Assembly (NCBI RefSeq): GCF_037126465.1
Contig: NC_088203.1
Span: 106,813,507-106,877,506 of the forward strand
Length of the DNA stretch: 64,000 nt
Source: Ornithodoros turicata
Taxonomy: Eukaryota > Arthropoda > Arachnida > Ixodida > Argasidae
Direction of reading: 5' to 3'
Shown: positions 26,296-36,646 of the stretch, one piece after another
How positions within the stretch are numbered: the first letter of the stretch is position 1
How the letters are laid out: each line of letters begins with the position of its first letter
Notes under the pieces: generated by a model
Told to the model about the DNA's origin: nothing
What the model saw: the letters and a program-made list of their open reading frames with translations, nothing else
Database searches by the model: none
Program-made: the position numbers and the translations under genes

Positions 26296-26785
26296 TTATG
26301 GCCTTATGCGATGAACTCGCTCGAACGCTTGGCTGTTAACAGAGACTCCCAACGTGTTTGAGATAAATTCAACACTGTTAGATCTTGTTTCATTCCACGA
26401 TTCTGCCGGTGAGTCGGGAATGCCGCGGAAGACTAAATTATCTCTCCGTGTCCGATTTTCAATGTCATCAAGACGATTGCGAAGGAGCAAGTTTTCTGCT
26501 TTTACAGTCTGTTCAACGGTGGATTTCAGTTATTCAACAGCAGAAAGGATCGAACGTAGGTTCGACAACTGGACCGATATTTCTTTTTGTCCAGCTTGTA
26601 GGGTTAGTCTGGCCCTTTAACTCTTTTAACATTTGAAACATTTCGGCCATTTCTTTTGCAAGAGCGTCAGTCGCGGGTCCAGGATCGTCCTCAATGTCAC
26701 CACACTGCATTAGTAGATTGTCAACAACGTTCACGCAATCAATGATTATACAAATCAGCACTTGTGAGCATTTGACGACAACCAA
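26296..26785 (-). pseudogene. LINE ORF1-like fragment with degenerate 2A-like motif
   Basis: The N-terminal part has a hydrophobic segment followed by CGDIEDDPGP (near 26675-26704). It resembles the 2A-like GDVExNPGP sequences reported at N-termini of some non-LTR retrotransposon proteins, but the Asn of NPGP is Asp. Further on, a coiled-coil-like stretch with DDIENRTRRDNLVFRGIPDS (near 26400-26470) matches the ORF1 wording seen in several LINE groups. The two parts lie in different frames. The protein would bind RNA in the retrotransposition complex; this copy is broken. Confidence 0.65.
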
Positions 26786-27309
26786 ACAATGATCACTGGT
26801 TTTCTTGGCTTACAAGGCAGTTGAATTACCAACCTAACGCATAAGAGAATACGAGCATGAGACTACATTGTCATCACAGGATTTCCATGCCCACTGAAGC
26901 GACGTCGGCGAAACGAGCTGGTCATAAAGCAAGTTATAAAGCAGCTTACTTCTGTGTTCCAGCCTCAGAAAATCAAATTCCTTTGTGTCTGGACACTATA
27001 CTGAAAGCATGCAAAGCGTTGGAGAATAAGAAACCGTTTTCTCTGCACTCATTACATCGACATTACAGAAATACAAAGGGTCTAAGGGTAGATTTACAAT
27101 TGCAAACCTTCCGAGTCATGAAAAATTGACTGCGTCTTTGGGCATTGCGGTGCAAAGTAATGTCGATGCAGTGTATATGCCGAAATCCCTATCTACAGGA
27201 GCCGAAAACGTCATCCCCTACACCACCAATCAGAGCACGGCCTTGAGAAAAGAAATGCCGTCTGGACGGACTTTTTCTCCACTGAGCGCCGCCACTGCTG
27301 ATCTTTAAA
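26786..27309. other. No recognisable gene
   Basis: A + strand frame (26857-27129) and a second at 27126-27308 show no domain that I recognise. Confidence 0.3.
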
Positions 27310-27918
27310 ATTCGTTGATTTAATATCGAAGCCCTTCAGAATCCCTTCTCCACCGCCTACGACTCAGTGTTGCCCGTGCACCCTCACTTCTCTTCAAGAT
27401 GGGTCGGCTAAATTCACTAAACTGTAATGTCTGTGGAGTGGAAGCTGACATCCTACACCAACTCCTGTATCGCCAGCAGCACCTTCAACATAGGGACACC
27501 CTCCTTTGCCGTCTGCTCCAGATTGGCTGTAACGACTTTTCGTTGGCCGCTCTTCTTGGCCCCGTCTTGCTGCACCCCAACCAGTGGGCTGTCACTGCCG
27601 CTCTCCTCGGTTTTCTCCGAGTCTCAGGACTCGTGAACTGCATGTAACGTTGTGCTAGTGTTTATTCTTTTCTTTCTTTCCTTCCTTTTTTTTTAATTCC
27701 CCCGTGTTTCTTTTTTCTTTCCTTCCTTTGTTTCGATTCCCCCTTTTTTCTTTTTCTTTTCCCTTCCTTTTCTTTTTTGATTCCCCTTTGTTTGTTTTCT
27801 TTCTCCTTCCTTTTCGTTTTCCCCTAGCCCCCTTTTTTTTTTTGGAATAGCAAGCCGGCTCTTTGCCTGGCTAACCTTTCCTTTCTTTTTCGCTTAATAA
27901 ACATATCCCCCCCCCCCC
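27310..27918 (+). mobile_element. I-like LINE 3' end (post-RNase H tail) with poly-C terminus
   Basis: Near 27352-27647 the frame contains HRLRLSVARAPSLLFKMG, then CNVCGVEAD, and ends WAVTAALLGFLR. This is the Cys-rich C-terminus downstream of RNase H, closely paralleling 31685-31990 on the other strand. The first part of the second Cys-His motif has lost its His/Cys pattern. A pyrimidine-rich 3' region follows (27655-27840), then GGAATAGCAAGCCGGC, GGCTAACCTTTCC, an AATAAA signal and a C-tract at about 27906-27917. It is 5'-truncated. Confidence 0.75.
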
Positions 27919-29346
27919 TCTTTTCGGATGAAAAGAATAGATGGTATGCCGCACATAGGGTCTATTTTCACACGATGCAAATTTTATGGCGCGCAACTGA
28001 GGTTGCGCAGCTAGTTGCAGTAAAAGTGGCATCGAACTTACACACAAAAACGCGATACAAGGAATGGGCGCTGCCATTAGTGCTGCCAGCCCGTGGTAGT
28101 CGCAGGAACTGCGCACGTCTGGACTGCCATTTGCCCAGTTCCTTCATTTTCCCGTGTGTGTTTTCCTTCATTTTCGTGTCCCTTCATGGTGGTGGTGGTT
28201 GATAAAATAACAAGGAGAGGTTCCCCTCGTGTTCCTTCGTGTTCATTTCGTGCCCGTTCATTTTCTCCCGCTCAGGAACCGGTGTAGAAAAGATATCGCA
28301 TCGGCCAGCGCTCGTCACGTGAACAAATGTGCATATCGCACGCGGAAGCAAGCAATCTTCTTTTTCCTTGATCTTTGGAACGCTGATACGCTACTCCGAT
28401 GTTTACCGGATGACTAGTTATATGGAATATTACGTTGTCGTCAGTCATACTCATTAAAGACGGCGGCCATCAGTATTCATTCCAATGGGAAGAGCGATTT
28501 TGGCAGTCCACGCCTGTTGCTGGGAACGAGGTTAAGGGGCGCCCGGAGACTGGTGGTTTGAGAGTAACGCGGAACGGTTTTTAAATGCGCTACAATTGTA
28601 GGGGCCGTCCTGTGGTCATAAGGTGTCACTTGGTGGTTGGTCCTCTATCGCTTTGAAAACGTTTGCTCAAAGTCCTAGTGCGTATTTTACGTACAGCTGA
28701 TTTATCTACAAGAGCATATTTTCTTCCTTCGTGTTAGCATCATGAGACGAATTGGGTCCATGAAGCAGGAAGGAGGAGAAAATCTGATGGCCGGTGGAAG
28801 GAACCTCCCAGTGTTTTTAGCATGCCAAAATGAGCAAACAAAGATCAACATCAACAACCTTGGAGTCCCTGTCAGATGGAACAATTCATGGAACGTACAG
28901 CGAATACGATATACTATTCAATCACGTGTTTTATCCAATTCTTTTCAAAGCATTTTTTCTGCGCGTTGAAACGTGCCTTGCCCGCGCACTGTGGGAATCC
29001 CATTTCACAAGTGTCTCTCTCTTTTTTCAATATGCATATCCCCCCATTTCACAGTTGGATGCTATCAAAAGATTATTTCCGACACGGAGGAAATCGTAGA
29101 ACATTAAATATACATGCACGCATGATAACAGTACTGTGCCTCTGAGATCCAAGCCGATACAGTGCTGCTCCTGGAAGGAAGTTTCATATTCTTTCATATA
29201 TGATGGGTAGTGAGAAAAACAAATCTTTTCCATCGGAACTTCGTTGCATAAATACGGTAGAAAAAGGTAGCATCCAAATATAGCAACATGTAGCTACTAC
29301 ACGTTGGCAAACACTGTGCTTGTCCCATCCCAGACAATACAACCAA
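27919..29346. other. No recognisable gene
   Basis: Short frames only. A GTGGTGGTGG run lies near 28190. Nothing else stands out. Confidence 0.35.
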
Positions 29347-30545
29347 CATACAGGGTGTTTATTTTTATCCGTTACATAATTTTTATAAAAAGCTAAGCGA
29401 GCAGCACCCCAAGCAGCACACAATATTGGACCCATATAGGCTGGGCATTGGCGATACGGGTTCAATTTGGGACCCGTTTTGCCAGGATCTCCCCCATATT
29501 GGCTCAAGCTTGGCAATATGGGCCCCATATTGCCCGTGTACACCCCATATTGACTGAAAATGCAGAAAATAGTACGTACCCGGGTTGATATACTTGTACC
29601 AAATGCCCAAGCAGCCAGGCAAGATTGGACGTTGAAGCGTGTGAAATGCCCAACTCAATACGTCGTTACAGCCAAAAAATTCCCGCAGATGATACACATT
29701 GTTCGAAACAGTCAACATATCCCGCAATCCCACTATAACATGCACTTAAACCCAACAACTCAACTTTCCTCTTGCTGCAAACAGCCGCCATCTTGCTTCG
29801 TGATGCCAATCGGTCGTTTGAGCGAAATGACGCGTTCTACGACTAATGCGCATGTGCGACACTCGGATCGGACGTTTCATTCGGACTAAAATGTCGCTGG
29901 TTCCTCTGACGACAACGGAATTGCGGCAGGTGGAGTAAAAACACAATGTTTGATAGGAAGGGATGCCTCTTCTGTAACGTAGGTGCTTTCAAGTTACTGC
30001 AGGCAGTGTGAGTTGCTGAGGCGTATGTCCGTTACCGTTACGAAAGTGTTTCGCTCTTTTGTACTCTGGAGCGGGTTGGAAATTTTTGGTCCATACACTA
30101 TTGTGATCCCAGTGAAGGATTCTGAGGGATTGGCTCCGATGCCAATACATATATTGGCAGTTCCGTGGGTCTGCCTGCCTAGCATAGTTGATCCTGCTCT
30201 TCGTTTTTAGAGCGAGAAGTGATTTCAGTTGTGGATATTATACCGGATAACGCTTTATTATTACACGGACTCACCGTTGGCGTTATCACGAAAATATTGG
30301 CGCAATATGGGCAAAACAGGCTTGCCAACATAGGCAGCCCATATTGGTCCAATATGGACCAGGGTTGCGCTCCCCATATTGGTCCTATATTGGCAGCCCA
30401 TATTGGATCAATATTGATAATCCTGGCAGCCCAATGTGTCCAATATTGGACCAATATTGGCGTGCTGCTTGGGACCGATGTCGTTTTTGCAGTTGCGTTA
30501 TACGGCCAGGCGGACATCCTCTGGAAGAAAGTATACAACTACAAG
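29347..30545 (+). repeat. ACAGGGTGT dispersed repeat, second copy, split by a transposon
   Basis: The left part (29351-29408) and right part (30474-30545) together match 8755-8860, where the sequence is continuous. The break falls between AGCAGCACC and GATGTCG. This independently fixes the ends of the inserted element at 29409-30473. Confidence 0.65.
29409..30473. mobile_element. DNA element with CCAAGCAGCAC termini and CCAATATTGG subterminal clusters, 1065 bp
   Basis: The left end starts CCAAGCAGCAC and the right end, on the opposite strand, CCCAAGCAGCAC. The trinucleotide ACC flanks both sides (29406-29408, 30474-30476), consistent with a 3-bp target duplication. Both subterminal regions (29420-29560 and 30295-30462) are packed with variants of the palindrome CCAATATTGG. 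The interior has no transposase-like frame, so the copy is non-autonomous. Such subterminal motif clusters usually bind transposase; that role is inferred. Confidence 0.75.
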
Positions 30546-30847
30546 ATGACTGAAAATTCATTAAGTAACTCTAATCGGGGATTTCGGGCAAAAGGGAGAC
30601 AGCAGAATGAGAGACTATACTCGTTGAAAGCAATTCCACGTCTAAGGGAACTGAGACGCGCTCGTATGTTGATGTCATATTACGCCTGTACAACCAATGA
30701 GCGGCCGAGAAGTAAATAGAGCAACTCTTGTGCCGACGGTCACGTGTCATAAGCGTCATTTATCTAGAGGATAGAGAGGTAGCAAGCGAGCTGGTGGTAT
30801 AGATCCATACTTAAAAACCCGAGATGGGGGACAAAAATACGACAGCA
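30546..30847. other. No recognisable feature
   Basis: No domain or repeat recognised. Confidence 0.3.
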
Positions 30848-30873
30848 CAGACAAGGTCTTGAGACCTTGTCTG
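30848..30873. repeat. Perfect 12-bp inverted repeat with 2-nt loop
   Basis: CAGACAAGGTCT and AGACCTTGTCTG flank TG. No transposon ends or terminator context surround it. Confidence 0.85.
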
Positions 30874-31534
30874 GAAGCGCATGAATGGTGGTAAGAAGAA
30901 GAGTTCCGTCGTCGGTGAAAGAAAACGAAAAGCCACAGTCAGAGCAGAGAGTCAAACACTGTGTGAGTCACAACCAACATGAGGGCAACACAAGCACACA
31001 CCTTGCCTAGCGTGGCGAATGCATTCTACACAGAGCCCTCCCCCATTAAAAATGCGCAGATGTCTTGGAAAAATGAACGCTGCGCTGCCACCTGACTCTG
31101 AAATACATGTCAGAGACTTGGAAGCGTCTCATTCACATTCACCGCGCAGCAATGTAAAAGGGGAGCAATTTCTAGCGACGGGAAATTTCGCAAGACGCGT
31201 ACTCTGCACGTTGTGATCTTCGTGTTTTTCATTGTGTAGTTTAGTAAAATCGGCGGAGCGCGGTGCCAACACACACACATAAAGAGACGATGATGAGATG
31301 GGGCTGACGCCAGCTAGCAGTCTGGGCGATGCCCCAGTGCAGGTTGTAAAGGATGAAAAATGATTATTTAAATGGCAGTACCGGTGATCAAAGCATGACC
31401 AGGGGCGCAGCGCCTTACCGAGGGTAAAAAGGCGGTGGTCGACTGCATGCGTCCCGTATGCTGCAAGATCTCGCGTTCCCGGCGTGCGGCCACACACTCG
31501 CAACCGAAGCCAGATTTTGTAGACCGAGGTGGGA
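30874..31534. other. No recognisable gene
   Basis: A short CA repeat lies near 31270-31281. Nothing else was found. Confidence 0.3.
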
Positions 31535-32330
31535 GGGGGGGGGGATATACGTTTATTTCGGAAAGGTCAGCCTAACCGAAGGTCGGCTTGCTATTCCTAA
31601 ATCAAAATATATCACAAAGATGAAGTAAAAACAAATATAAGATGATGAGGGTGGCGTGATGTGTAGATGATATGAAAGGTCAACTCATAATTTGTTCATG
31701 CGGTCTGTCGTGTGGAGAAAGTCGAGGAAAGCTCGAGTGACGCACCACTGACGGGAGTGTCGGACAGGGCCAAGTAATACAGAAAGGTCTATGTGTGTGT
31801 GTCCCAGACCAGTCATGCGTCCTTTGAGGGTGTCGCGTGCAATGTCGTAACGTCTGCAGTGCATTAGTAGATGCGCTGTGTCTGCTTCCACCCTGCACGT
31901 TGCGCATGCTGAGGAGTTCAGTTGGCCCATCTTGAATAGCAGTGACGGTGTTCGGGCTACGTTTAACCGTAAACGGTGTACGATAGTTTCTCCCCTTCGG
32001 GTGAGCCGCAGAGTGGTCGTGTATTCCATCTTCGGGTCGATGGAGTGTAAGAACGTGTTTTCAGGCACAACATTTTCTATGAAGTGTAGTGTATTGCGGG
32101 CGCAGAGCCGCCTGACCTGAATTCTGCTGGCGGACGATGACATCGGTACTGATGCAATTACCTCACCTTCCTCATGAGCGCGGCGCGCAGCGTCATCAGC
32201 ATATGCGTTCCCGTGCAGGCCAATATGGTCTGGCACCCACTGGAACCAGACACTGTGGCCGACATTTTGCATAATGCCCCCTATAAACATCTCACGGCCT
32301 GCATATTAGATTATGTCTGCCGCCCAGTTT
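31535..32330 (-). mobile_element. I-like LINE 3' end with RNase H C-terminus and poly-C terminus
   Basis: The - strand frame 32290-31685 (201 residues) begins inside RNase H: FQWVPDHIGLHGNAYADDAA carries the Trp-Val-Pro-x-His block and the last catalytic Asp. It continues with HRLRLNVARTPSLLFKMG and a zinc-like CATCRVEADTAHLLMHC (CX2CX7HX4C), ending before 31685. The frame is open to its natural stop. The 3' UTR has GGAATAGCAAGCCG, GGCTGACCTTTCC, AATAAA and a C-tract (31535-31544 as G on +). It is 5'-truncated near 32330, as is usual for LINEs. Confidence 0.85.
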
Positions 32331-32801
32331 GTTCTCGTGAAACATCAGTAATTTCGAAGCCTTCGTGCGCATACTATAGGAAGAAAGAACGGTAGCTCCA
32401 CATGAACGTGGATGCAAAACAATACTAACGAAAGCACATAGAAAATACACTGTGCGTGGTTTTTATTGGTATGCATCTGTTGATAAGCCAGAATGTGTGG
32501 CTTCTTCCCCACTACGTGGGTTTACAGTTGTAAACAAAATGAAAAATGAAATGAAATTACCATCTATCCTGCATGCACGTACGAGTCTTTTACCGTGTCT
32601 TGCGCTCAATCAAGTTACACATTAACCTCTACTGCAAATAGCAGCCCCTTTTCGTGAAAGTACTGCTGTAAAATGTAACTGGTATTAAGACACTCAGGCA
32701 GTGCTAGATTTTTCCACGCATCAATTTAAAAACATCGCTCATTGGAGTATTATCAATAGACTGAAGGTGGTTAAAAACTGCCCAGGTTGGTTCTTGATTA
32801 A
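32331..32801. other. No recognisable feature
   Basis: No gene or repeat recognised. Confidence 0.3.
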
Positions 32802-32929
32802 AACGAATAAAACCCCCTTCAGTGTAAGGGAAACAAATAAGATGAAGGACGAAACGACACCAACACCAGTTCGTGTGGTGTCGTCCTTTGTGTTATTTGT
32901 TTCCCTTGTACTGAGGGTTTTTATTCGTT
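32802..32929. repeat. Foldback element, about 60-bp arms
   Basis: The left arm AACGAATAAAACCCCCTTCA onward (32802-32860) is the near-perfect complement of 32872-32929. The arms meet around a short loop near AACACCAGTTCG. It is probably a foldback MITE or a transposon end-to-end fusion. Confidence 0.8.
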
Positions 32930-33884
32930 GGAATCTTGTATACTGTTAAAGGATGCGTTTCGATTGCAGCGTTGTGATGTTATTGATGATAATGGACATG
33001 GATGGAAAACATTCCCAATTACTATCTTTTGAAGCTGGTGGTAACTGTAGTTCAGTTACCTTTTTCAAGTAACGTACCTACGACCTTGCACGATGTAATG
33101 TGAAAGTCTACTCAACATCTGTATATAGGCAACTGCGCCCAATGAAATCGTACCAACGTCATCTTTCTAAGAGTTACAACAAACACAGGAACAAAAAAGG
33201 TGGTTTCTTTGTGCATGCTTATAATTTATTTTTGCAGTAACAAACAACAACTTTATTACGGGATGATGGCTGCAGTATATCCTGTTGTTGCTTCAGGAAA
33301 ACACACTAGCATCCTAAATGGGAAAAGTTACCAGAAGCAGGCATAATGGATGAATTGGTGCAGCAGACCAGCTCTTGAATCGATATGGTAATTCCGTAAA
33401 CGCTTAAAGCTAAGCGACTGAATTCAAAGGATAAAAATTGTGAAATAAGATAAAGGAAGAGTGAACTTTATGTCGCGCCATTGTGGGTGGCCATAAATCA
33501 CCAGTCTCGCCAAGCAATCTACGCAGATAACTTTCTTATCGGGAAGCAGGACAGGGACGTCAGTTTGTAGACGTACCCCAATCGCAGTGCTGGCGCGTTT
33601 CCCCCTCAAGTCAGGAGTTAACGTATTTTACTGCGTATAACGTGCATGGAAGTCACTAGCCAAAAATTTGCGCAATTTTTATGCGTTTTATACAAACCCT
33701 CGCTGAACAGAGACTGTAAACTCTTTGTGAAAGCACGTGCGTCGACCTTCATAGCGGTCACAATGTGTACCAATCCAGAAGCCACAATATTCCCAGATTC
33801 GAGGTTGTAGCAGGCTTTGGTTTCCTCATCACCCCCTGTGTCATTCCTTCTCATACAGTGTTTTACCCGCTACCCAAATGAAGA
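32930..33884. other. No recognisable gene
   Basis: Only short frames. No domain recognised. Confidence 0.3.
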
Positions 33885-34043
33885 TACCGATCTTCGTTAC
33901 TCCAGGAAAAAGTAGCGAAACACCGATATCGATACTTTTGAAGTAACTGGATACCACCACCTTACTGAAAAAAGTAGCTCGATACTCCGGCCGATACTTT
34001 GCCTGGAAACACGAAAAAGTGGCACGAAATCTGCGACATCACA

Positions 34044-34352
34044 ATCTCGAACATCAGAGAACTGATATTCTGAGGCTGGAACACCATAGAAGGGACAATC
34101 ACATACAAGGCCTCAAGTTGCCTAAGAAATCCTGCACCCTGGAAGTCGCTGAGAAGGCGTGTTAGCCTAGTTCAATTGGTAGAGCCCTGGACCGGTAATC
34201 CAGAAGATGTGGGTTCGAGTCCTACAACTGGCTAATCTTTTCAGTGACTTTCATCTTTCATAGTTAATGTCTTAGGCAACTTGAGGCCTTGTATGTGATT
34301 GTACCTTTTATGTTGTTCCAGCCTCAGAACATCAGTTCTCTCATGTTCAACA
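34044..34352. repeat. Inverted repeat, about 85-bp arms, around tRNA-like copy 1
   Basis: 34044-34128 (GAACATCAGAGAACTGATAT onward) is the near-complement of 34264-34352. The second arm recurs in tandem unit 2, so the left arm could pair with either copy. Confidence 0.8.
34161..34236 (+). tRNA. tRNA-like sequence 1, Thr-type anticodon GGT
   Basis: It folds with a D stem (GTTC/GAGC), anticodon stem CTGGA/TCCAG around CCGGTAA, and T arm GTGGG-TTCGAGT-CCTAC. The B box GGTTCGAGTCC matches the pol-III consensus. The acceptor is weaker in standard register (two C-A mismatches) but pairs fully if shifted four bases. Anticodon GGT is unusual for cytosolic Thr tRNA in eukaryotes, which use AGT. A tRNA-derived repeat or pseudogene is more likely than a working tRNA. 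Confidence 0.4.
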
Positions 34353-34489
34353 TTTGCCGCTTGCGTCGATCCCTGTCGTGTGAATGTGTGTGTGAGTGAG
34401 CAAAAATGTAAGGGTGAAAGGAGGATGAATGAGAGAGTGACTGGTTTGTCCCTTCAGATGACACACCCTGGAAGTCGCTGAGAAGGCGT

Positions 34490-34565
34490 GTTAGCTTAGC
34501 TCAATTGGTAGAGCCCTGGACCGGTAATCCAGAAGATGTGGGTTCGAGTCCTACAACTGGCTAAT
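34490..34565 (+). tRNA. tRNA-like sequence 2, Thr-type anticodon GGT
   Basis: Same as copy 1, but the D stem is perfect (GCTC/GAGC) and the A box TAGCTCAATTGG matches the consensus. The acceptor has one mismatch in standard register. The anticodon loop is CCGGTAA. Confidence 0.4.
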
Positions 34566-34820
34566 CTTTTCAGTGACTTTCATCTTTCATAGTTAATGTC
34601 TTAGGCAACTTGAGGCCTTGTATGTGATTGTACCTTTTATGTTGTTCCAGCCTCAGAACATCAGTTCTCTCATGTTCAACATTTGCCGCTTGCGTCGATC
34701 CCTGTCGTGTGAATGTGTGTGTGAGTGAGCAAAAATGTAAGGGTGAAAGGAGGATGAATGAGAGAGAGTGACTGGTTTGTCCCTTCAGATGACACACCCT
34801 GGAAGTCGCTGAGAAGGCGT

Positions 34821-34896
34821 GTTAGCTTAGCTCAATTGGTAGAGCCCTGGACCGGCAATCCAGAAGATGTGGGTTCGAGTCCTACAGCTGGCTAAC
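34821..34896 (+). tRNA. tRNA-like sequence 3, anticodon GGC
   Basis: This copy gives a complete cloverleaf: acceptor GTTAGCT with AGCTGGC (7 pairs, two of them G-U), D stem GCTC/GAGC, anticodon stem CTGGA/TCCAG with loop CCGGCAA, variable AAGAT, and T stem GTGGG/CCTAC. The anticodon differs from the other two copies by one base (GGT to GGC, which would read an Ala codon). Neither is a usual eukaryotic cytosolic anticodon, so function is doubtful despite the fold. Confidence 0.45.
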
Positions 34897-35360
34897 CTTT
34901 TCAGTGACTTTCATCTTTCATCAAAATCTCGTTGACGTGAATACTCCATTCCTATAATAGGGAACTGGGGAGAAGACAGTTTTCCAACGAAAAGAGCAGA
35001 ATATTTAATATGCAGCTCAAACACTTTCCGTCCGTGATCCTATATAGTGCGCTTTCTTGCAAGCGTGTTTGCACAGATACTCAACACACGTTCCGCTGAA
35101 GCTCTATAGAGGGAACTGCTGTGTTCACTGTTTTGAAGACACGGTAGACGCTCGGAAAGCTGTCCTTACTGAAAAAAGGTGAGAGATATGGTCGACGAAG
35201 AAAGTGTGAGGACAACATAAAAGTATCCGTATCGGTAATGACACCGAGATCGCGTTACCATAAATCTGTAACGGAAATACTTTTCCGATACCAACTTTAA
35301 AAAAAAAGTATCGGGCTCTGCACTTCGATACTGAAAGAAGTATCCATTACTGCAATGGCC

Positions 35361-36289
35361 TTACTCATAACGACGTTGCGTACAAACACTACTTTTGAAA
35401 GAGGTCTGCCGTCCCAAACTCGATGCGATGCTCACCGTGGGCGTACCCACGCCTATCATCCAGATTTCTCTACGCCTCTGTCAAACGACTGGCCAAGCGC
35501 CAGGCTACACGGAATTTTTCTTCAGCAATTATCGTGACGATGACCCCAGCTGTGAGGCCTTAGGGCGGGAAAATCTTCTTCCTCAGAAAACCTCTTGATG
35601 ATACTTTTAGAAAATATGATCCCGAGAGGAGACCCCAGGCCAAAATGTGGGTGTCATTATGTGGCCTACTGAGAAGAAGAGAAGCTCCCATTCAAAATGG
35701 AGTATAGATGGCACGTTCCAAGGGGACACCTTCCCCAGAGAGGTCTAGGGGTGTGTCGAGAATTCGGGATGGTTGAGCGATCAAGCGGGACGACTTTCAC
35801 TAGTAATCGAGGCAACGACGAACCAAGACAGCACCAGTCGTGTGCCCTCGCTGATCGTTCATTATGTCGGTTAATGTGATATCTGTGATATCTATTTTCG
35901 GGACATTACCTGTCATGAAAGTTGAAGGCCCTGTGATCACATGTGTTCTGGAGCGTATCGCGTTCGTCTCTATTAAAGGAAGCACACTCATCCGCCCGGT
36001 CGCTTTTTTTTTTTTTTTTTTGCGGTAATGCTAGCCGCTACATGTAACTATCTTCTCCTGCAAGTGCATCCAATAAAGCTTGGCTCTGTGCAACTAGACG
36101 TCATGCTGTCTTGGAGCACCACAGTTTACCCACAACCTGCTTAAAGTATACCCTGCATTTCACTTTGTGCTCAACTTTCACTGTACGATTTCTTACCTTT
36201 GCATTGGTATTGGCATTACCAAAATAATAGAGAGGACTCGTCCGTAGACTTTATGCGGCATTGATAACATAAAATGAAAGCTTCTTAAA
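35361..36289. other. No recognisable gene; T-run
   Basis: A T tract of about 17-20 bp lies near 36004-36021. An RT N-terminus may begin in the last 100 bp, but no motif is readable before 36290. Confidence 0.3.
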
Positions 36290-36646
36290 GGAAAACGAAT
36301 ATATGACCAGTGTCTTTTTGGCTCAGATATTTTCACAATCTCTAGCAACTGGCTGTTTCCCTTAGATTGGAAAGTGGAAAAAGTAATGCCCGTTTTGAAA
36401 GCAGGTGACCCCACGTTCCCATAAATAATCGACCAATTTTCCTGACCGGTATTTGCTGCAACGTAATCGAACACGTTTTGTATTCTAAACTTTGCCAGCA
36501 TTTCAAAGATCGTGGTTATTTTTACGCATTTCAACACCGATTTAGGAACGGTTTCTCGTGCGAGACTGTTGGGTTTTACCAAAGGCCTGCACATCGCACT
36601 GGAGAATGGTATGCAGGTAGATGCAGTATTCATCGATATCTCAAAA
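36290..36646 (+). pseudogene. CR1-like reverse transcriptase, N-terminal part
   Basis: The + strand frame near 36332-36425 reads SLATGCFPLDWKVEKVMPVL, then an internal stop (TAA at 36421-36423) in the otherwise expected NxRPISL block. Another frame near 36450-36545 reads YSKLCQHFKDRGYF and FRNGFSCET. A third near 36575-36646 reads QVDAVFIDISK, the start of RT motif A with its catalytic Asp. At least two frameshifts and one stop are present. The sequence breaks exactly where motif A should continue; the continuation is at 42880. Confidence 0.75.

Larger units (their letters stand above)
25060..26785 (-). mobile_element. CR1-like LINE, internally deleted remnant
   Basis: Reading leftward the order is ORF1-like, then endonuclease, then reverse transcriptase, as in CR1/L2-type non-LTR retrotransposons. 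The endonuclease runs almost directly into an RT fragment, so the C-terminal endonuclease linker and RT N-terminus are missing. A second gap separates the two RT motifs. Frames shift repeatedly. Confidence 0.75.
34141..34920 (+). repeat. Tandem repeat of about 330 bp containing tRNA-like sequences, 2 units plus a partial third
   Basis: Units start with GGAAGTCGCTGAGAAGG at 34141, 34470 and 34801 (329 and 331 bp apart). The first two are almost identical; the third stops after the tRNA-like part and its 3' arm. In each unit the tRNA-like domain is bracketed by GAAGTCGCTGA and TCAGTGACTTTC, which can pair and extend the acceptor stem. Confidence 0.9.
33885..35360. mobile_element. Non-autonomous repeat with GATATCGATA-rich ends, copy A
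   Basis: The left end (33890-34010) contains GTAGCGAAACACCGATATCG and AAAAAAGTAGCTCGATACT. The right end (35222-35350) contains related TATCCGTATCGGTAATG and AAAAGTATCGGGC in inverse sense. The interior segment 35045-35160 (GTGCGCTTTCTTGCAAGCG, GAGGGAACTGCTGTGTTCAC, GACACGGTAGACG) matches 47865-47975 in copy B. A tandem tRNA-like cassette lies inside. Exact ends and superfamily are not resolved. Confidence 0.5.

Noticed and set aside
26670..26710. Functional 2A ribosome-skipping site
   Set aside because: The invariant Asn of NPGP is Asp, and the ORF downstream is frameshifted.
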